This document shows positions 42,492-52,844 of a stretch of 64,000 nt of DNA, one piece after another. Source of the DNA: CBDATY01 sp965200445. GTDB taxonomy: Bacteria > Bacillota_I > Bacilli_A > Mycoplasmatales > Mycoplasmataceae. Position 1 is the stretch's first letter; every line of letters starts with the position of its first letter. The notes under the pieces were generated by a model. That model made no database searches. It was not told where the DNA came from and was given only the letters and a program-made list of their open reading frames with translations. The stretch lies in contig OZ241341.1 of NCBI GenBank assembly GCA_965200445.1, positions 62,001 through 126,000 on the forward strand. The letters run 5' to 3'. Both the position numbers and the translations under genes were made by a program.

Positions 42492-45089
42492 TTAGCTAGG
42501 AGGGTTTGCTATCCCCACACTTAGGAGAATTGTGGTTTTAGCTTGTCCAACTGTAATAGTCGCTACCACGCCTTGTAGACTACCAGTATTTATATCAATT
42601 AATGCAAATGTGATTTTTGCTAAATCATCATCTGTTAATTGGGGGTTGGTTTCCTTTAGAGACTCTTTAATTTTTTGTGCTACGCCGGGATCATTAGTTG
42701 ATTCTGTCGGTTTCCCATCATAAGGTATGATTGCGATAGGAAAAGTAATTTTACCTTTAATGGCATTAGCTTTTTGTTGGTCGGTGCCATTTAAAGTGAC
42801 ATTTATGTTCTTTGTTGCAACAGCAGCTCCGACTTCAATATTAGCTTGAACAGAAACACTACCGCCTGGTATCAAGGTAGTAATTGAAAATATTATTTTT
42901 GCTAAATCATCGTTTGTTAAAGTTGGGTTGGCGGTTTGCAAGGCTTTTTTAATTGCAGCTTGAGTACCACCAGTTTTGGTGCTAGGGTTAGTGCCAGTAG
43001 GAAGAGCTATATCAGTAGTAGTAATTTTATTTTTAATTGCATCAGCTTTTTCTTGGTCAGCAGAATACAGAGTGATGTTTAGACTGATAGTGGCTTTGGC
43101 GGTACCAACAGTTATGGTAGCTGCAACTTCCACAGAGAGATCAGTTTGTAAAGTAGCTTTCGCAAAAGTAATTGTAGCTAAATCATCGCTTGTTACAGCA
43201 GGGTTAGCTGTTTGTAAAGCTTTTTTAATCGCAGCAATGGTATCTGCATTGGTTGTATCAGGGTTAGTACCAGCTGGAACAGTTAGATTAACATTAGTTA
43301 TTTCATTTCTAATTGCATCAGCTTTTTGTTGGTCTGTTTCTGCTAATTTCACATTCAAATCTACTGTATCTGTAGCAGAGCCAACTGTAATGGTAGCCGT
43401 TACTAATACACCGATATCAACTTGTAAAGTGGTACTTGCAAAAGTAATTGTGGCTAAATCATCGCTTGTTACAGCAGGGTTAGCTGTTTGTAAAGCTTTT
43501 TTAATCGCAGCGATGGTATCTTTGTTAGTTGTATCAGGGTTAGTACCAGCCGGGGCAATTAGATCAACATTAGTAATTTTTGCTTTAATTGCGTCGGCTT
43601 TTTGTTGATCAGACTGCGTTAGAGTGACAGTTATATCTTTATCAGCTGTTGCTGTTCCAACAGTGATAGTGACTGGCACTATCACACTTGTACCAGCTTG
43701 CAAAGTGGCGCTCCCAAAAGTAATGGTAGCTAAATCATCATCTGTTAAGGTTGGGTTAGCAGTTTGCAAAGCTTTTTTAATCGCAGCAATTGTAGCAGGA
43801 TTAGTAGTATCAGGGTTAGTACCAGCTGGAACAGTTAGATTAACCTTAGCAATTTTACCTTTAATCGCGTCAGCTTTTTGTTGGTCAGACACGGCTAAAG
43901 TGACGCTTAAGTCTACTGTATCCGAAGCTTTACCGGCTGTAATGGTTGCTGTTACTGTTTCGGGTGTGCCTGCTTGTAAAGTGGCACTTGCAAACTGAAT
44001 TATAGATAAATCACTGTCCGTTAATGTGGGATTTGCGCTTTGTAATACAATTTCAATAGTAGCAATCGTAATAGTGTTAGTTGTATCAGGGTTAGTACCA
44101 GGAGGGACAGTTAAATTAGTATCAGTAATTTTATCTCTAACTGCGTCAACTTTCTGTTGGTCGGATGCCGAAAGTGTTACATTTAAATCTACTGTATCTT
44201 TAGCAGAGCCAACTGTAATGGTAGCTGTTACTACTACACTGCCACCAACTTGTAAAGTAGTTTGAACAAAAGTAATTGTGACCAAATCATCGTCTGTTAA
44301 AGTTGGGTTAGCAGTTTGCAAAGCTTTTTTAATCGCAACGATGGTATCCTTGTTAGTTGTATCAGGGTTAGTACCAGCTGGAACAGTTAGATTAACATTA
44401 GTAATTTTTGCTTTAATTGCATCGGCTTTTTGTTGATCAGACTGCGATAAAGTGACAGTTATATCTTTATCAGCTGTTGCTGTTCCAACAGTGCCAACAG
44501 TGATAGTGATTGGCACTATCACACTTGTACCGGTTTGTAAAGTAGCACTAGCAAAAGTAATTGTGGATAAATCATCGTCTGTTAAGGTTGGGTTAGCAGT
44601 TTGCAAAGCCTCTTTCATGGCAGTAATCGTAGCAGGATTCGCAGTATCAGGGTTAGTACCAGCTGGAACAGTTAGATTAACATTAGTAATTTTATTTTTA
44701 ATTGCATCAGCTTTTTGTTGATTAGACTGTGCCCAAGTAACATTTAAACCTACTGTCTCTTTAGCAGAACCAACTGCAATTGTGGCTGTAACTTTTACGG
44801 GGGTCCCAGATTGTAAAGTTGTTTTAACAAAAGTAATGTCTTCTAAATCAGAATCTGACAAAGTAGGGTTAACACTTTGCAGAGTAATTCTAATGGCCGC
44901 CGTTGTAATACGATTAGATGTGTCCGGATTAGTGCCTGAAGGGACGGTTAAATCAACATTAGTAATTTTATTTTTAATTGCGTCAGTTTTTTGTTTATCA
45001 CTGGTACTATTATCACTACAACTGATAACAGTAGCTGCTCCTGACCCAACGATGCTCATTGCACCAATTAATGAGAGTAGTTTTTTCAT
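42492..45089 (-). CDS. Large lipoprotein with nine Lipoprotein_17-type repeats
   Basis: 865 aa with no UGA and a single UGG Trp. The signal peptide ends in AATVISC (Cys 24). The rest is nine units of about 90 residues, each with QQKADAIKNKIT, NLTVPAGTNPDTTN, TIAAIKKALQTANPTLTDDD and a beta-rich half ending ITVGSAKDTVDLNVTL. The last two units are more diverged. Units 2-3 resemble 5-6, suggesting duplication of a block of units. The architecture matches lipoprotein-17-related variable surface proteins. Length variation by repeat gain or loss is plausible. This is a surface protein and may be an adhesin or shield, but neither is shown. Confidence 0.9.
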   Translation of the reverse strand: MKKLLSLIGAMSIVGSGAATVISCSDNSTSDKQKTDAIKNKITNVDLTVPSGTNPDTSNRITTAAIRITLQSVNPTLSDSDLEDITFVKTTLQSGTPVKVTATIAVGSAKETVGLNVTWAQSNQQKADAIKNKITNVNLTVPAGTNPDTANPATITAMKEALQTANPTLTDDDLSTITFASATLQTGTSVIVPITITVGTVGTATADKDITVTLSQSDQQKADAIKAKITNVNLTVPAGTNPDTTNKDTIVAIKKALQTANPTLTDDDLVTITFVQTTLQVGGSVVVTATITVGSAKDTVDLNVTLSASDQQKVDAVRDKITDTNLTVPPGTNPDTTNTITIATIEIVLQSANPTLTDSDLSIIQFASATLQAGTPETVTATITAGKASDTVDLSVTLAVSDQQKADAIKGKIAKVNLTVPAGTNPDTTNPATIAAIKKALQTANPTLTDDDLATITFGSATLQAGTSVIVPVTITVGTATADKDITVTLTQSDQQKADAIKAKITNVDLIAPAGTNPDTTNKDTIAAIKKALQTANPAVTSDDLATITFASTTLQVDIGVLVTATITVGSATDTVDLNVKLAETDQQKADAIRNEITNVNLTVPAGTNPDTTNADTIAAIKKALQTANPAVTSDDLATITFAKATLQTDLSVEVAATITVGTAKATISLNITLYSADQEKADAIKNKITTTDIALPTGTNPSTKTGGTQAAIKKALQTANPTLTNDDLAKIIFSITTLIPGGSVSVQANIEVGAAVATKNINVTLNGTDQQKANAIKGKITFPIAIIPYDGKPTESTNDPGVAQKIKESLKETNPQLTDDDLAKITFALIDINTGSLQGVVATITVGQAKTTILLSVGIANPPS

Positions 45090-45588
45090 TTAGTTCATTC
45101 CATTCTAATTGTTTTTAGCAATCATACAAAAGCATTATTATGTTGAGCTTTCATGTATTGCTAAAACAGTTAAATACTAATATTATCACTATCATATTAA
45201 CATTTATTGTGGTTTTGTTTAGAGAAATTTAGCCAACCAACTTTCCTGTAGCACTTTGGATGTTAGCGCTACTAGCAAAGTGCAAGCTAAGCTTTTAGAT
45301 CTATTGAGATCTATTATTTGATTTTTTGGCTCTTACAATATTGCGAAATAATTAGTTGTATTGCTGCGGCAATTTTCAATTATAAAAGGTTTGGTCAATA
45401 TTATTGCAAAAACACCAAAAGCCCCGAAGGCCAACTACTTTAAAACGGGATGTGTGATTTAAACAATATGTTTATTGCTGCAAACCCACCAAAACAGAAA
45501 CACCTGTGCTCATTTTAATCTGAGTACAGGTGTTTGATTGATAAGGAAAATAAATCTGGTTAGTTAAGATCTATCTTGCCAGGTGTTA
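45090..45588. other. Spacer with two hairpins
   Basis: 499 bases without a gene. It contains the terminator-like hairpin at 45498-45534. It also has an interrupted stem GCACTTTG / CAAAGTGC (45251-45283) with an inner TAGCGCTA, no T-run and unknown role. Nothing else was seen. Confidence 0.45.
45498..45534 (-). terminator. Terminator-like hairpin after the seven-repeat lipoprotein gene
   Basis: AAACACCTGT and ACAGGTGTTT form a 10-bp stem extended by CTCA/TGAG, with a loop of about eight bases, 55 bases beyond the stop codon at 45589. On the minus strand CTGTTTTGG follows, a modest T-run. Confidence 0.6.
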
Positions 45589-47775
45589 TTAAAAGGGGTT
45601 AATACCTATAGTTAGGAAAAGCGAAGCAGTGGCATCACCAAATGTAATAGTTGTCTTAACACTAGTAGTTGATTGTTTAGCCAAGTTTGCCTTTGCGAAG
45701 GTGAAGTGAGTCACAGCATCAGCTGTCAACATAGGGTTGGCTGCTCGCAAAGCTTTTCTAATGGCAGCAATTGTACCAGCGTTAGTTGTGTCAGGGTTAG
45801 TACCATGCGGCAAGTCAAATAAATAAGTAGTTACTTCCGCTTTAGTTCCGTTGGCATATTGTTGATCAGTTCCATCCAAAGTGATGTTTACATAGATAGG
45901 CTTCTTAACAGATCCGACTGTAATAGTTGCTTTCAAGTTGATTCTGCGGCCAGCTTGCAAGGTACTATTACCAAAGGTAATTTTGCTTGCATCATCAGCT
46001 GTTAAAGCAGGATTAGCTTTCATTAAGGCAGCTCTAATCGCTTTGACTGTGTCAGGATTCGCAGTGCTAGGGTTAGAAGAGGCAGGAATTACTGCATCCC
46101 TGTAAGGTATTTTTGCATAAATCGCATCAGCTTGTTGTTGGTCGCTGTATCCTAATGTAACATTCATGAAGACAGAAGTTGTGTAATCACCTACTGTGAC
46201 TCTGGCATCAACATGCATTTTTTGGTCTGCTTTCAAAGTAACATTTGAAAAGGTGATTTTGGCTAAGTCAGCATCTATTAATCTAGGGTTTACTGCTTTT
46301 AGAGCATTTCTAATGGCTGTTGTTGTTTCGGGATTAATAGTGCTTGGGTTATTGTCGCCACTAATTACTACGTTTCTACTAGTGATTTTTTGGGCAATGA
46401 AAACAGCTTGTTCGGCTTGCTTAGGCGCTAGTAGGATATTCAAGTTGATTGTATCTTTAGCAGTGCCAATTGTAATTGTTGTAGGTAAAGTTACATAATT
46501 GTCACTTAATAGAGTTTTTTTAGCAAAAGTCATTGTCGCCAAATCACCACTGGTTAGAGTAGGGTTTTCAGTTTGTAGATCAGCTTTAATGGCTTTGATT
46601 GTGTCAGGGTTACTTGTATCAGTGTTAACATCAACAGGCAGACCTAATAAAGTAGGAACAACGATTTTCTTTTTAACCGCATCGACTTGTTGTTGATCAG
46701 TTCCTGTTAAAGTCACATTGATAGATGTTTGGGCTACAGCACCGTGATAAGTAACAATTGTGGTCACAGGCACACTAATTGTTCGTTGTAAAGTAGTAGT
46801 TGCAAAAGTTATTTTCGGCAAATCAGAATCAAGCAACATAGGGTTGGCTTTTTGTAAGTCATTTCTTATCGTGCTAATTGTGCCTTGGTTAGCAGTGCTT
46901 GGGTTATTAAAATGACCAATGGATACATCCGGATTAGTGATTTTGGCCACAATCGCATCAGCTTGTTGTTGGTAAGAAGCGTCTAACACAATAGTTAGGC
47001 CTTTAGAAGCTGTAGCACTATTAACAGTTATTGTTGCTTCCACAGCCACAGCTGTGCCATCCTTTAGAGTTGCTTGTGAAAAGATTATTTTGGCTAAATC
47101 ATCATTTGTTAAAGTAGGATTTTCTTTTTGCAAAAGAGTTTTGATAGCAGCAATCGTGGCAGGGTTGGTTGTGTCAGGGTTAGTGCCAGCTGGAAGTCCT
47201 ACTAAATTAGGGTTTATTATTTTTGCTTTAATTTCATTGGCTCTTTGTTGGTCAGTTGCCCCCAAAGTAACTTGCAAGCCTACGCTAGCTGTTGTTTGAA
47301 GATCTCCAGTACCATATGTAATTGTAGCTTTTACTGGTACAGCTTTTTTAAGCTGTAAAGTGGTAGCTTGAAAAGTAATGTCAGCTACATCGCTAGCCGT
47401 TAATTTAGGGTTTACTCCTCTTAAAGCGGTTCTTATAGCGGCAATTGTGGCAGAGGTGGTTGTATCAGGGTTAGTATCTGCAGGGACACCAAGATTAGTT
47501 TCAGTAATTTTATTTTTAATAGCATCTGCACCTGATTTTGCTGCTGGTGACAATGAGGACTGTGCCGCTTGTGCTGGTGTTAGTGCTGACTCTGATGTTT
47601 GTGCTGGAGTTAGTTTTGACCCTGGGTGTAAAGCAGGTGTCAAGTTAGATTCTAATGTACCTGCTAGTTTAGAGGCTGCTGTACCACTTGAAGAGTCATC
47701 CCCGCAAGCTACAACTGCACTAGCTCCTGAACCAACCACACTAATTGCACCAATTAATGATAATAGTTTTTTCAT
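45589..47775 (-). CDS. Large lipoprotein with seven Lipoprotein_17-type repeats and an LTPAQ linker
   Basis: 728 aa with no Trp codons. The signal peptide ends in SAVVAC (Cys 24). Residues about 40-80 are a low-complexity linker of short repeats (SNLTPALHPG, SKLTPAQTSE, SALTPAQAAQ, SSLSPAAKSG). Seven units of about 90 residues follow. They are more diverged from one another than those of the 865-aa neighbour, and some have NPSTANP instead of NPDTTNP. The linker may hold the repeats away from the membrane. A -35/-10 promoter lies about 160 bases upstream, leaving a long leader. Confidence 0.9.
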   Translation of the reverse strand: MKKLLSLIGAISVVGSGASAVVACGDDSSSGTAASKLAGTLESNLTPALHPGSKLTPAQTSESALTPAQAAQSSLSPAAKSGADAIKNKITETNLGVPADTNPDTTTSATIAAIRTALRGVNPKLTASDVADITFQATTLQLKKAVPVKATITYGTGDLQTTASVGLQVTLGATDQQRANEIKAKIINPNLVGLPAGTNPDTTNPATIAAIKTLLQKENPTLTNDDLAKIIFSQATLKDGTAVAVEATITVNSATASKGLTIVLDASYQQQADAIVAKITNPDVSIGHFNNPSTANQGTISTIRNDLQKANPMLLDSDLPKITFATTTLQRTISVPVTTIVTYHGAVAQTSINVTLTGTDQQQVDAVKKKIVVPTLLGLPVDVNTDTSNPDTIKAIKADLQTENPTLTSGDLATMTFAKKTLLSDNYVTLPTTITIGTAKDTINLNILLAPKQAEQAVFIAQKITSRNVVISGDNNPSTINPETTTAIRNALKAVNPRLIDADLAKITFSNVTLKADQKMHVDARVTVGDYTTSVFMNVTLGYSDQQQADAIYAKIPYRDAVIPASSNPSTANPDTVKAIRAALMKANPALTADDASKITFGNSTLQAGRRINLKATITVGSVKKPIYVNITLDGTDQQYANGTKAEVTTYLFDLPHGTNPDTTNAGTIAAIRKALRAANPMLTADAVTHFTFAKANLAKQSTTSVKTTITFGDATASLFLTIGINPF

Positions 47776-48210
47776 TTTAGAAGTTACCTTTCCTTAAGTA
47801 TTTATGAAATTGATTGAAACCAGATTAAATCTATTCTATTTCAGTAGTAATGTTTCAAATTTCATAAATTTCTTCTAGTAAAAAATTAAATAATATAAAT
47901 TAAAAAATCGGTAGGTAATTAATTTATCTACACCTATATTATACATTATTACAAGGCAATACGCAAATAATGAAGCACTTCCCAGAGAGTCTTCTCAGAT
48001 TAAATAACCGCACCTTTGGGGGGTGTATGCTGGGTTATATCCAATTTATCATGTAAATAAAACTGTGCTTTTTGGTGCCTACAACAAATTGCAGCTAACA
48101 CTAAATTAATACACGGTACTATCTCTATCATGTCCCGCCTATTTCTGTTATATATAAATATAATAATGTACATAAAGTAATTACTTGCCAAAGCATTTCA
48201 GCAACTCAAT
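47776..48210. other. Divergent spacer, promoter on the minus side
   Basis: 435 bases between two divergently transcribed genes. It contains the minus-strand promoter at 47938-47966. A 43-codon minus frame (MIEIVPCINLVLAAICCRH...) lies at 48000-48131. It has no ribosome binding site and no recognisable family, and could be a remnant. Confidence 0.4.
47938..47966 (-). promoter_or_regulatory. Promoter of the seven-repeat lipoprotein gene
   Basis: -35 TTGCGT (47961-47966), 17-base spacer, perfect -10 TATAAT (47938-47943) on the minus strand. It is the best-spaced promoter in the surface island. Confidence 0.6.
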
Positions 48211-49644
48211 ATGCCTTCCATTAAAACTACTAATTCACAATGATTTTGAAAAAATAAAGACACCCGCACAACAATTGTTATCTTGCTCATCACAATAGTG
48301 TATGGATCGATTCTATTGATGATTGGCTACACCAACACAGGTGTCGCAAGCATTACCGGTTTGCCAACGAAGTCTGCTCCGTTACTTGTCATCCCCGAAC
48401 TAGTAGCTTTATACATAGGGACTATAGCTGTGCAATTTTTTATTAAACGGTTTAAAATCCACTACCTCATCGCTGGCGCCATGCTGCTGACCTTAATATC
48501 ACTGGTTTTACTCAGTCAGTTAGATTACATCACCAAGACCAATGGCAATATTAGCAATCTTTCTACAGCTAACAAACGCGATGCACTGATTATTTTCTGC
48601 GTTTTAAACTTCACCACAGGCTTAGGGGTGTCAGTAGCTTCCCCCATTTCTAATACTTTCTTTAATACTCATTTTCATGGCCATGATGCCACCAAAAAGG
48701 TTTCCATCAACAATGCTTTATTTTGTTTTGGGGCCGGTATCATTCCCTTAGTTTTTGCGAAAACGATTTTCCAGAACCAAGCATCACTAAATTTCGATGC
48801 TATCCGCTATTTCTTCTATATTGCTATTGGCTTAGCTGCAGTAGGTGTAATAGTACCGTTTTTAATGGACCACCATTTAAAATTTTGAAAAGATCCGTCA
48901 AATATTAATCAACACGAAAAACCCCAGGCTTCGCCAAACCAAGAAAGCAGCAGGCTAAATCCCCCTATTGCCAAACACAAAATTATGAAAAAACATTTAT
49001 TTGTGAAATTGCTGAGCATTGCCTCATTATTTTTTGTGTTCTATGTCGTAGTCGAATCCATTTTTAACTATAATTTTGTGTTTTTATTTGAGCAAAGTAA
49101 TAATGTAGCCGATCAAATTATTTTTACGCAAGCATTTGGGTTGTATTTTGTAGTACAGGGGTTAATGCGATTTTTATCAGGGGTGCTATTTAGTCGTTAT
49201 GTAGCCCACCGGTGGTTTATTACCATGAGTATTATGTTTATCATTACTGCTGCTAGTTTACTCATTGCTAACATAGCCAAAAGTAATCTGAATTATGCTT
49301 TTATCATTGCTGTGATTGCCGGCATTGGCATTGGTAATATTTGACCACTCCTGCTAAACTACACTGCTAGTTTTTATAAACCTAAGGCTAGTTTGATTAG
49401 TTTGTGGTCTGTTTCAATTTCGAAACTACCAATTCCGTTAGTGCAAATCATGATTTGATTAATTAACTTTCAACCCCAAAGTACGCTTATTTTAAGCATT
49501 ATTGCTTTAGTGGGTATCATACTGGTGTTAATCATAATTTGGTTATTTACCAATTATCTAACATTAGCTGGTTTCCCGCATGAGGACTTACAACACAAAA
49601 TGTTTTCTAAAAAATTATCACCAAAAACAACTAAAAGTCGATAG
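48211..49644 (+). CDS. MFS-type membrane transporter
   Basis: 477 aa with five UGA Trp codons. About twelve hydrophobic segments are split into two halves by a charged linker (residues about 225-260, KDPSNINQHEKPQASPNQES), as in the major facilitator superfamily. Recognisable elements are TTGLGVSVASPISNTFF in the first half and GLMRFLSGVLFSRYVAHRW in the second, the latter like the MFS loop 8-9. The substrate is unknown. It is the only plus-strand gene inside the surface island. No Shine-Dalgarno sequence is visible before the ATG. Confidence 0.8.
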
Positions 49645-49796
49645 TAATAAATCAGACTCATAGCGCTTGACCAACCAAAAACCTAGTCTGGCAAAACAGC
49701 TAGTATAGTTGCTGCCGCAATTGGTAACCAAAGGCTTAATTTAGTCCATATCGAACCGTAATCGATAGCAACTGTATATCCAATTGTGTTTTTAGA

Positions 49797-51341
49797 TTAA
49801 AGAATCGTCTGATAAATGCCAAACTCGGTCGCCAAAATAATGTGTTCGGTAGTTTTAGCCAAAGACCTGATTTCAAAAGCACCAGATTGTGGAAACTCGT
49901 TTTCTGCATAGTATTGGCTCACAAAAAAGGGTCCAGCACCTGGGTTGCTAAAATCTGTAAAATTATTGTAAATATACAACCCAGAATCAGTCAGCAACAT
50001 TAACTGCTTGTTTTGGAGATAGTATGATGTGATAGTAGGTTCATTATCTGCCTTCAAGGACAGGAATTTAAAGGTTGCTGGATCAGTAGGATTAGTGGCA
50101 AAGTATGCTCCGCCATTAATATTGATAAATAATAAGTCCTTATTAATAGTTAAGAAATCCAGACTATAATCTGCACCAAATTTAGTAAAGGCAAAGTTTA
50201 ACTTTGTTCAACCTGTTGTCCCTGTACTAGATTCATACACCTCACTGCTTGTGGAATTTGAGACATAGATCAAATAAGTGTTATTAAAGAATGTCATCTT
50301 GAGTGATAATTTGCTGTCAAGATCACTGATCTTTGTTCAATCGTCTTTGGTTGCAGATAGCGTGCTGCTATAATAAACATTTTCGCCTTGGCTTATATAA
50401 TATTTGTCATTATAGAATTGGATAAAATAGGTTGCTTCCCCTCCCGGATCAGACAGGTTGATTTTTGTACCACTAAGTTTATTAGTAAAATCATCGTTAG
50501 TAAAAAATAAGCAACCATTTCTACCATAAAAAACATATTCACCGTTTAAATACTCAAAACCATTACTAGCAACATCAAATGCTTTGTTTAGCACATTAAA
50601 AGTGATACCATCTTTGGAAACAGCTATGTAGCCCCCGCCACCACTAATGGACTGACCATACAAAATATATCAGTTATTCTCATATGCCATATAAGATTTA
50701 AATCTATCAACTGTAAATCCGTCATTAAATTTTGCTGCAGTTACTGTTTTGAAGTCATCAGAGGTGTATATTACAGCATTTTGGCTTTGTTCATAACTAG
50801 AACTGGAAGTATAAACGCGATTTCCAATTGCCTTAACAAAATAAGGGCCTGGATCACCTTCATCCTTCTCATAAGGGGTACTGAAGTAACCCACCCTTAC
50901 ACTAATATCCACTTCCGCTGCTTTACCACTAGCGTTAATGGTTAATTTAATTGGTGTTTGCGCATAGGTTTTGCTGCCTGCTGGAGAATGTTTTTGATCA
51001 TAAGTTAACGCCACATTTTTTTGCACAGCAAAGTATGTTAAATCCTTATCAGTTAATTTAGTATTATACTGCTGCAAAGCTTTTAAAATAACTGTTTGGG
51101 TATTTTTATCGTTAGTGTTTAAAACACTAATTTGCGTTAAGCTTAAAGTAATATTTTTTTTCTGAGTTATCTTAGCAGCAACAGCTTGGCTAGTGGGTTG
51201 AAGAGTGGCACCAGCACCAATAACAATACCACCAGCATCGCTAAGATCACTCTGACTAGTTGAATCACTACAGCCAATAACACTGCTAGTACCAGCTCCT
51301 GCAATGCTGATAACTCCGATCATTGATAATAATTTTTTCAT
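49797..51341 (-). CDS. Lipoprotein with one Lipoprotein_17-like unit and a BNR-type propeller
   Basis: 514 aa with three UGA Trp codons. The signal peptide ends in SSVIGC (Cys 24). Residues about 52-145 resemble a diverged Lipoprotein_17 unit (AVAAKITQKKNITLS, TVILKALQQYNTKLTDKDL). The remaining 370 residues have Asp-box-like turns (YTSDDFKTV, VSKDGITFN, FTNDDFTNK, VYESSTGTTGW) typical of BNR propellers, as in the 22342-24279 product but here lipid-anchored. No catalytic residues are recognisable. AAGGAG lies upstream of the ATG, and the leader carries CATATATTTAGATTTTAA. Confidence 0.78.
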
Positions 51342-51676
51342 TTGTGAAAACTCCTTTTAGTGTTCAATTTTTAAAAACTTTAAAAAAATCAACGTTTATT
51401 CCATATATTTAGATTTTAACATAACTAAGTAAGTGTCTCAGAAAAAGGCAAGTACTGAAATGAAATAGATTCATAAATAAATGAAGCAATATCATTAATT
51501 TTTAAAAATGAGCACCGACAAAATGGCAATTTACGGATTTTTTATACTCAGGCTTATAGGCACTCTAATATGCTATTAAATAAAGCAGCAACAAAACTCA
51601 AAAACTATTCGTCTTTAGTCCTTAAGTGCCAAAGCTATAAGCCAAAGACAATAGTGCTAAAAGGATACAAGTAGTT
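51342..51676. other. Spacer, leader motif only
   Basis: 335 bases. Apart from the ATATTTAGATTT leader motif at 51405-51416 shared with other lipoprotein genes, no gene, terminator or RNA was recognised. Confidence 0.4.
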
Positions 51677-52183
51677 TTACACCCGTTCTGAATGATTTAC
51701 CTTACTTCGCTTTAATTTTAAACTATAGTTTTTCACAAGTACGCCTAGTGCTGTACCAATGAATAAAAACAACACTAAAAAAGCTAAAGCAATTAAAGAC
51801 TGATAAAGAAAATATTTATCACCAAATCAAAAAGAACTCAAGTAAAAACCAAACGCTACGCCATAAAATCCATAGTTAATGGCAAATTGATCAATTTGGT
51901 GCCCCTTAATGCAAAATGAAAAAGTGGTAAGGAGACTTATCGTCACCAGCGCTATGAAACCAGCTAAAATCCCCTCCGGTCAAGATATTTTTAAAGGGCG
52001 AAAACTAACATCAGGGGATGTTAACAACCATAAGGCTACTTGAATCCCCCCTACTTCTAACAGTACTCATAACATGCTTATGAGAAAACTTGTTCTCTCA
52101 GCATTTAAAGCATTATAAACAATGTTACGAGCTTTAATCTTGGCCTTAAGCTCTTGTTCTTGCTTATCTTCAATTATTTTCAT
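51677..52183 (-). CDS. Small membrane protein, function unknown
   Basis: 168 aa with three UGA Trp codons, so it is hidden under the standard code. It starts with a charged cytoplasmic segment (MKIIEDKQEQELKAKIKARN), followed by four hydrophobic helices (SMLWVLLEVGGIQVALWLL, GILAGFIALVTISLLTT, FYGVAFGFYLSSFWF, LIALAFLVLFLFIGTALGV) and a basic tail. No family was recognised. It lies just downstream of the tRNA cluster terminator. Confidence 0.7.
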
Positions 52184-52219
52184 ACGTTTATTTTAACAAA
52201 TGCCCCTAGATAAATAAAA

Positions 52220-52243
52220 AACCACCCTTACATACGGGTGGTT
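52220..52243 (-). terminator. Terminator of the tRNA cluster
   Basis: AACCACCC / GGGTGGTT stem with an 8-base loop, followed on the minus strand by TTTTAT. It lies 10 bases beyond the tRNA-Gly gene. Confidence 0.85.
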
Positions 52244-52253
52244 AAGTATCAAA

Positions 52254-52327
52254 TGGAGCAGGTGAAGGGAATCGAACCCTCATAGTTAGCTTGGAAGGCT
52301 AAAGTTCTGCCATTAAACTACACCTGC
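52254..52327 (-). tRNA. tRNA-Gly(UCC)
   Basis: 74 bases with encoded CCA (GCAGGTGTAGTTTAATGG ... CACCTGCTCCA). The anticodon loop CTTCCAA gives UCC. The T-arm GGGTTCGATTCCC is standard. It is the last gene of the cluster. Confidence 0.97.
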
Positions 52328-52329
52328 AG

Positions 52330-52415
52330 TGGTACCCGAGGCCGGACTTGAACCGGCACAGCCTAAGGCCGGTGGATTTTAAGTCCACTGTGTCTACCAA
52401 TTCCACCACTCGGGC
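52330..52415 (-). tRNA. tRNA-Leu(UAA)
   Basis: 86 bases, class II with a long variable arm. The anticodon loop CTTAAAA gives UAA, and CCA is encoded. The 2'-O-methyltransferase TrmL encoded at 19186 would act on this wobble base. Confidence 0.97.
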
Positions 52416-52491
<76 letters not shown>

Positions 52492-52494
52492 TTA

Positions 52495-52569
52495 TGGCTG
52501 GGCTAGCTGGATTCGAACCAGCGCATAAGGGAGTCAAAGTCCCTCGCCTTACCGCTTGGCCATAGCCCA
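52495..52569 (-). tRNA. tRNA-Gln(UUG)
   Basis: 75 bases starting TGGGCTATGGCCAAGCGG. The anticodon loop CTTTGAC gives UUG. CCA is encoded. Confidence 0.96.
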
Positions 52570-52622
52570 ATGTAATAATTTCGCTAGAACTATTTTAGCA
52601 AAAATTATTCATTTTTCCATAA

Positions 52623-52706
52623 TGGTGGAGGGGGAGGGATTCGAACCCCCGTACCCGAAGGAGCTGGTTTACAGCCAGCCGCGTTTAGCCACTTCGCTAC
52701 CCCTCC
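52623..52706 (-). tRNA. tRNA-Tyr(GUA)
   Basis: 84 bases, class II with a variable arm (CTCCTTCGGGTAC). The anticodon loop CTGTAAA gives GUA. CCA is encoded. It is the first gene of the cluster, just downstream of the promoter at 52720. Confidence 0.97.
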
Positions 52707-52719
52707 AAAGTGCTAAATT

Positions 52720-52748
52720 ATTATAACTGATTTTTAACAATATGTCAT
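52720..52748 (-). promoter_or_regulatory. Promoter of the tRNA cluster
   Basis: -35 ATGACA (52743-52748), 17-base spacer, -10 TATAAT (52720-52725) on the minus strand, 13 bases before the tRNA-Tyr 5' end. Confidence 0.75.
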
Positions 52749-52794
52749 TAAAGTTAATAAAACCTATCATAACCCCATTGGTAGTAATTTACTG

Positions 52795-52803
52795 TGCTAT
52801 AAT
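52795..52803 (+). promoter_or_regulatory. Extended -10 promoter of the membrane protein gene
   Basis: TGCTATAAT on the plus strand, about 40 bases before the start codon at 52845. It is the same extended -10 as at 37957 and 42233. Confidence 0.5.
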
Positions 52804-52844
52804 ACCAGAACAATAACAATCAAAGGAATTTGAAAAGAGTTTTT

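Noticed and set aside
42532..45093. Long open frames on the plus strand opposite the repeat lipoprotein (for example 42976-43608 and 44026-44265)
   Set aside because: They are antisense images of the repeat units: repetitive VSGLVPAGTV-type translations appear wherever a Lipoprotein_17 unit is read backwards. No ribosome binding sites.
48000..48191. Minus-strand frame ending QHTPPKGAVI
   Set aside because: No start signal or recognisable family. It may be a remnant, but support is too weak for a gene call.
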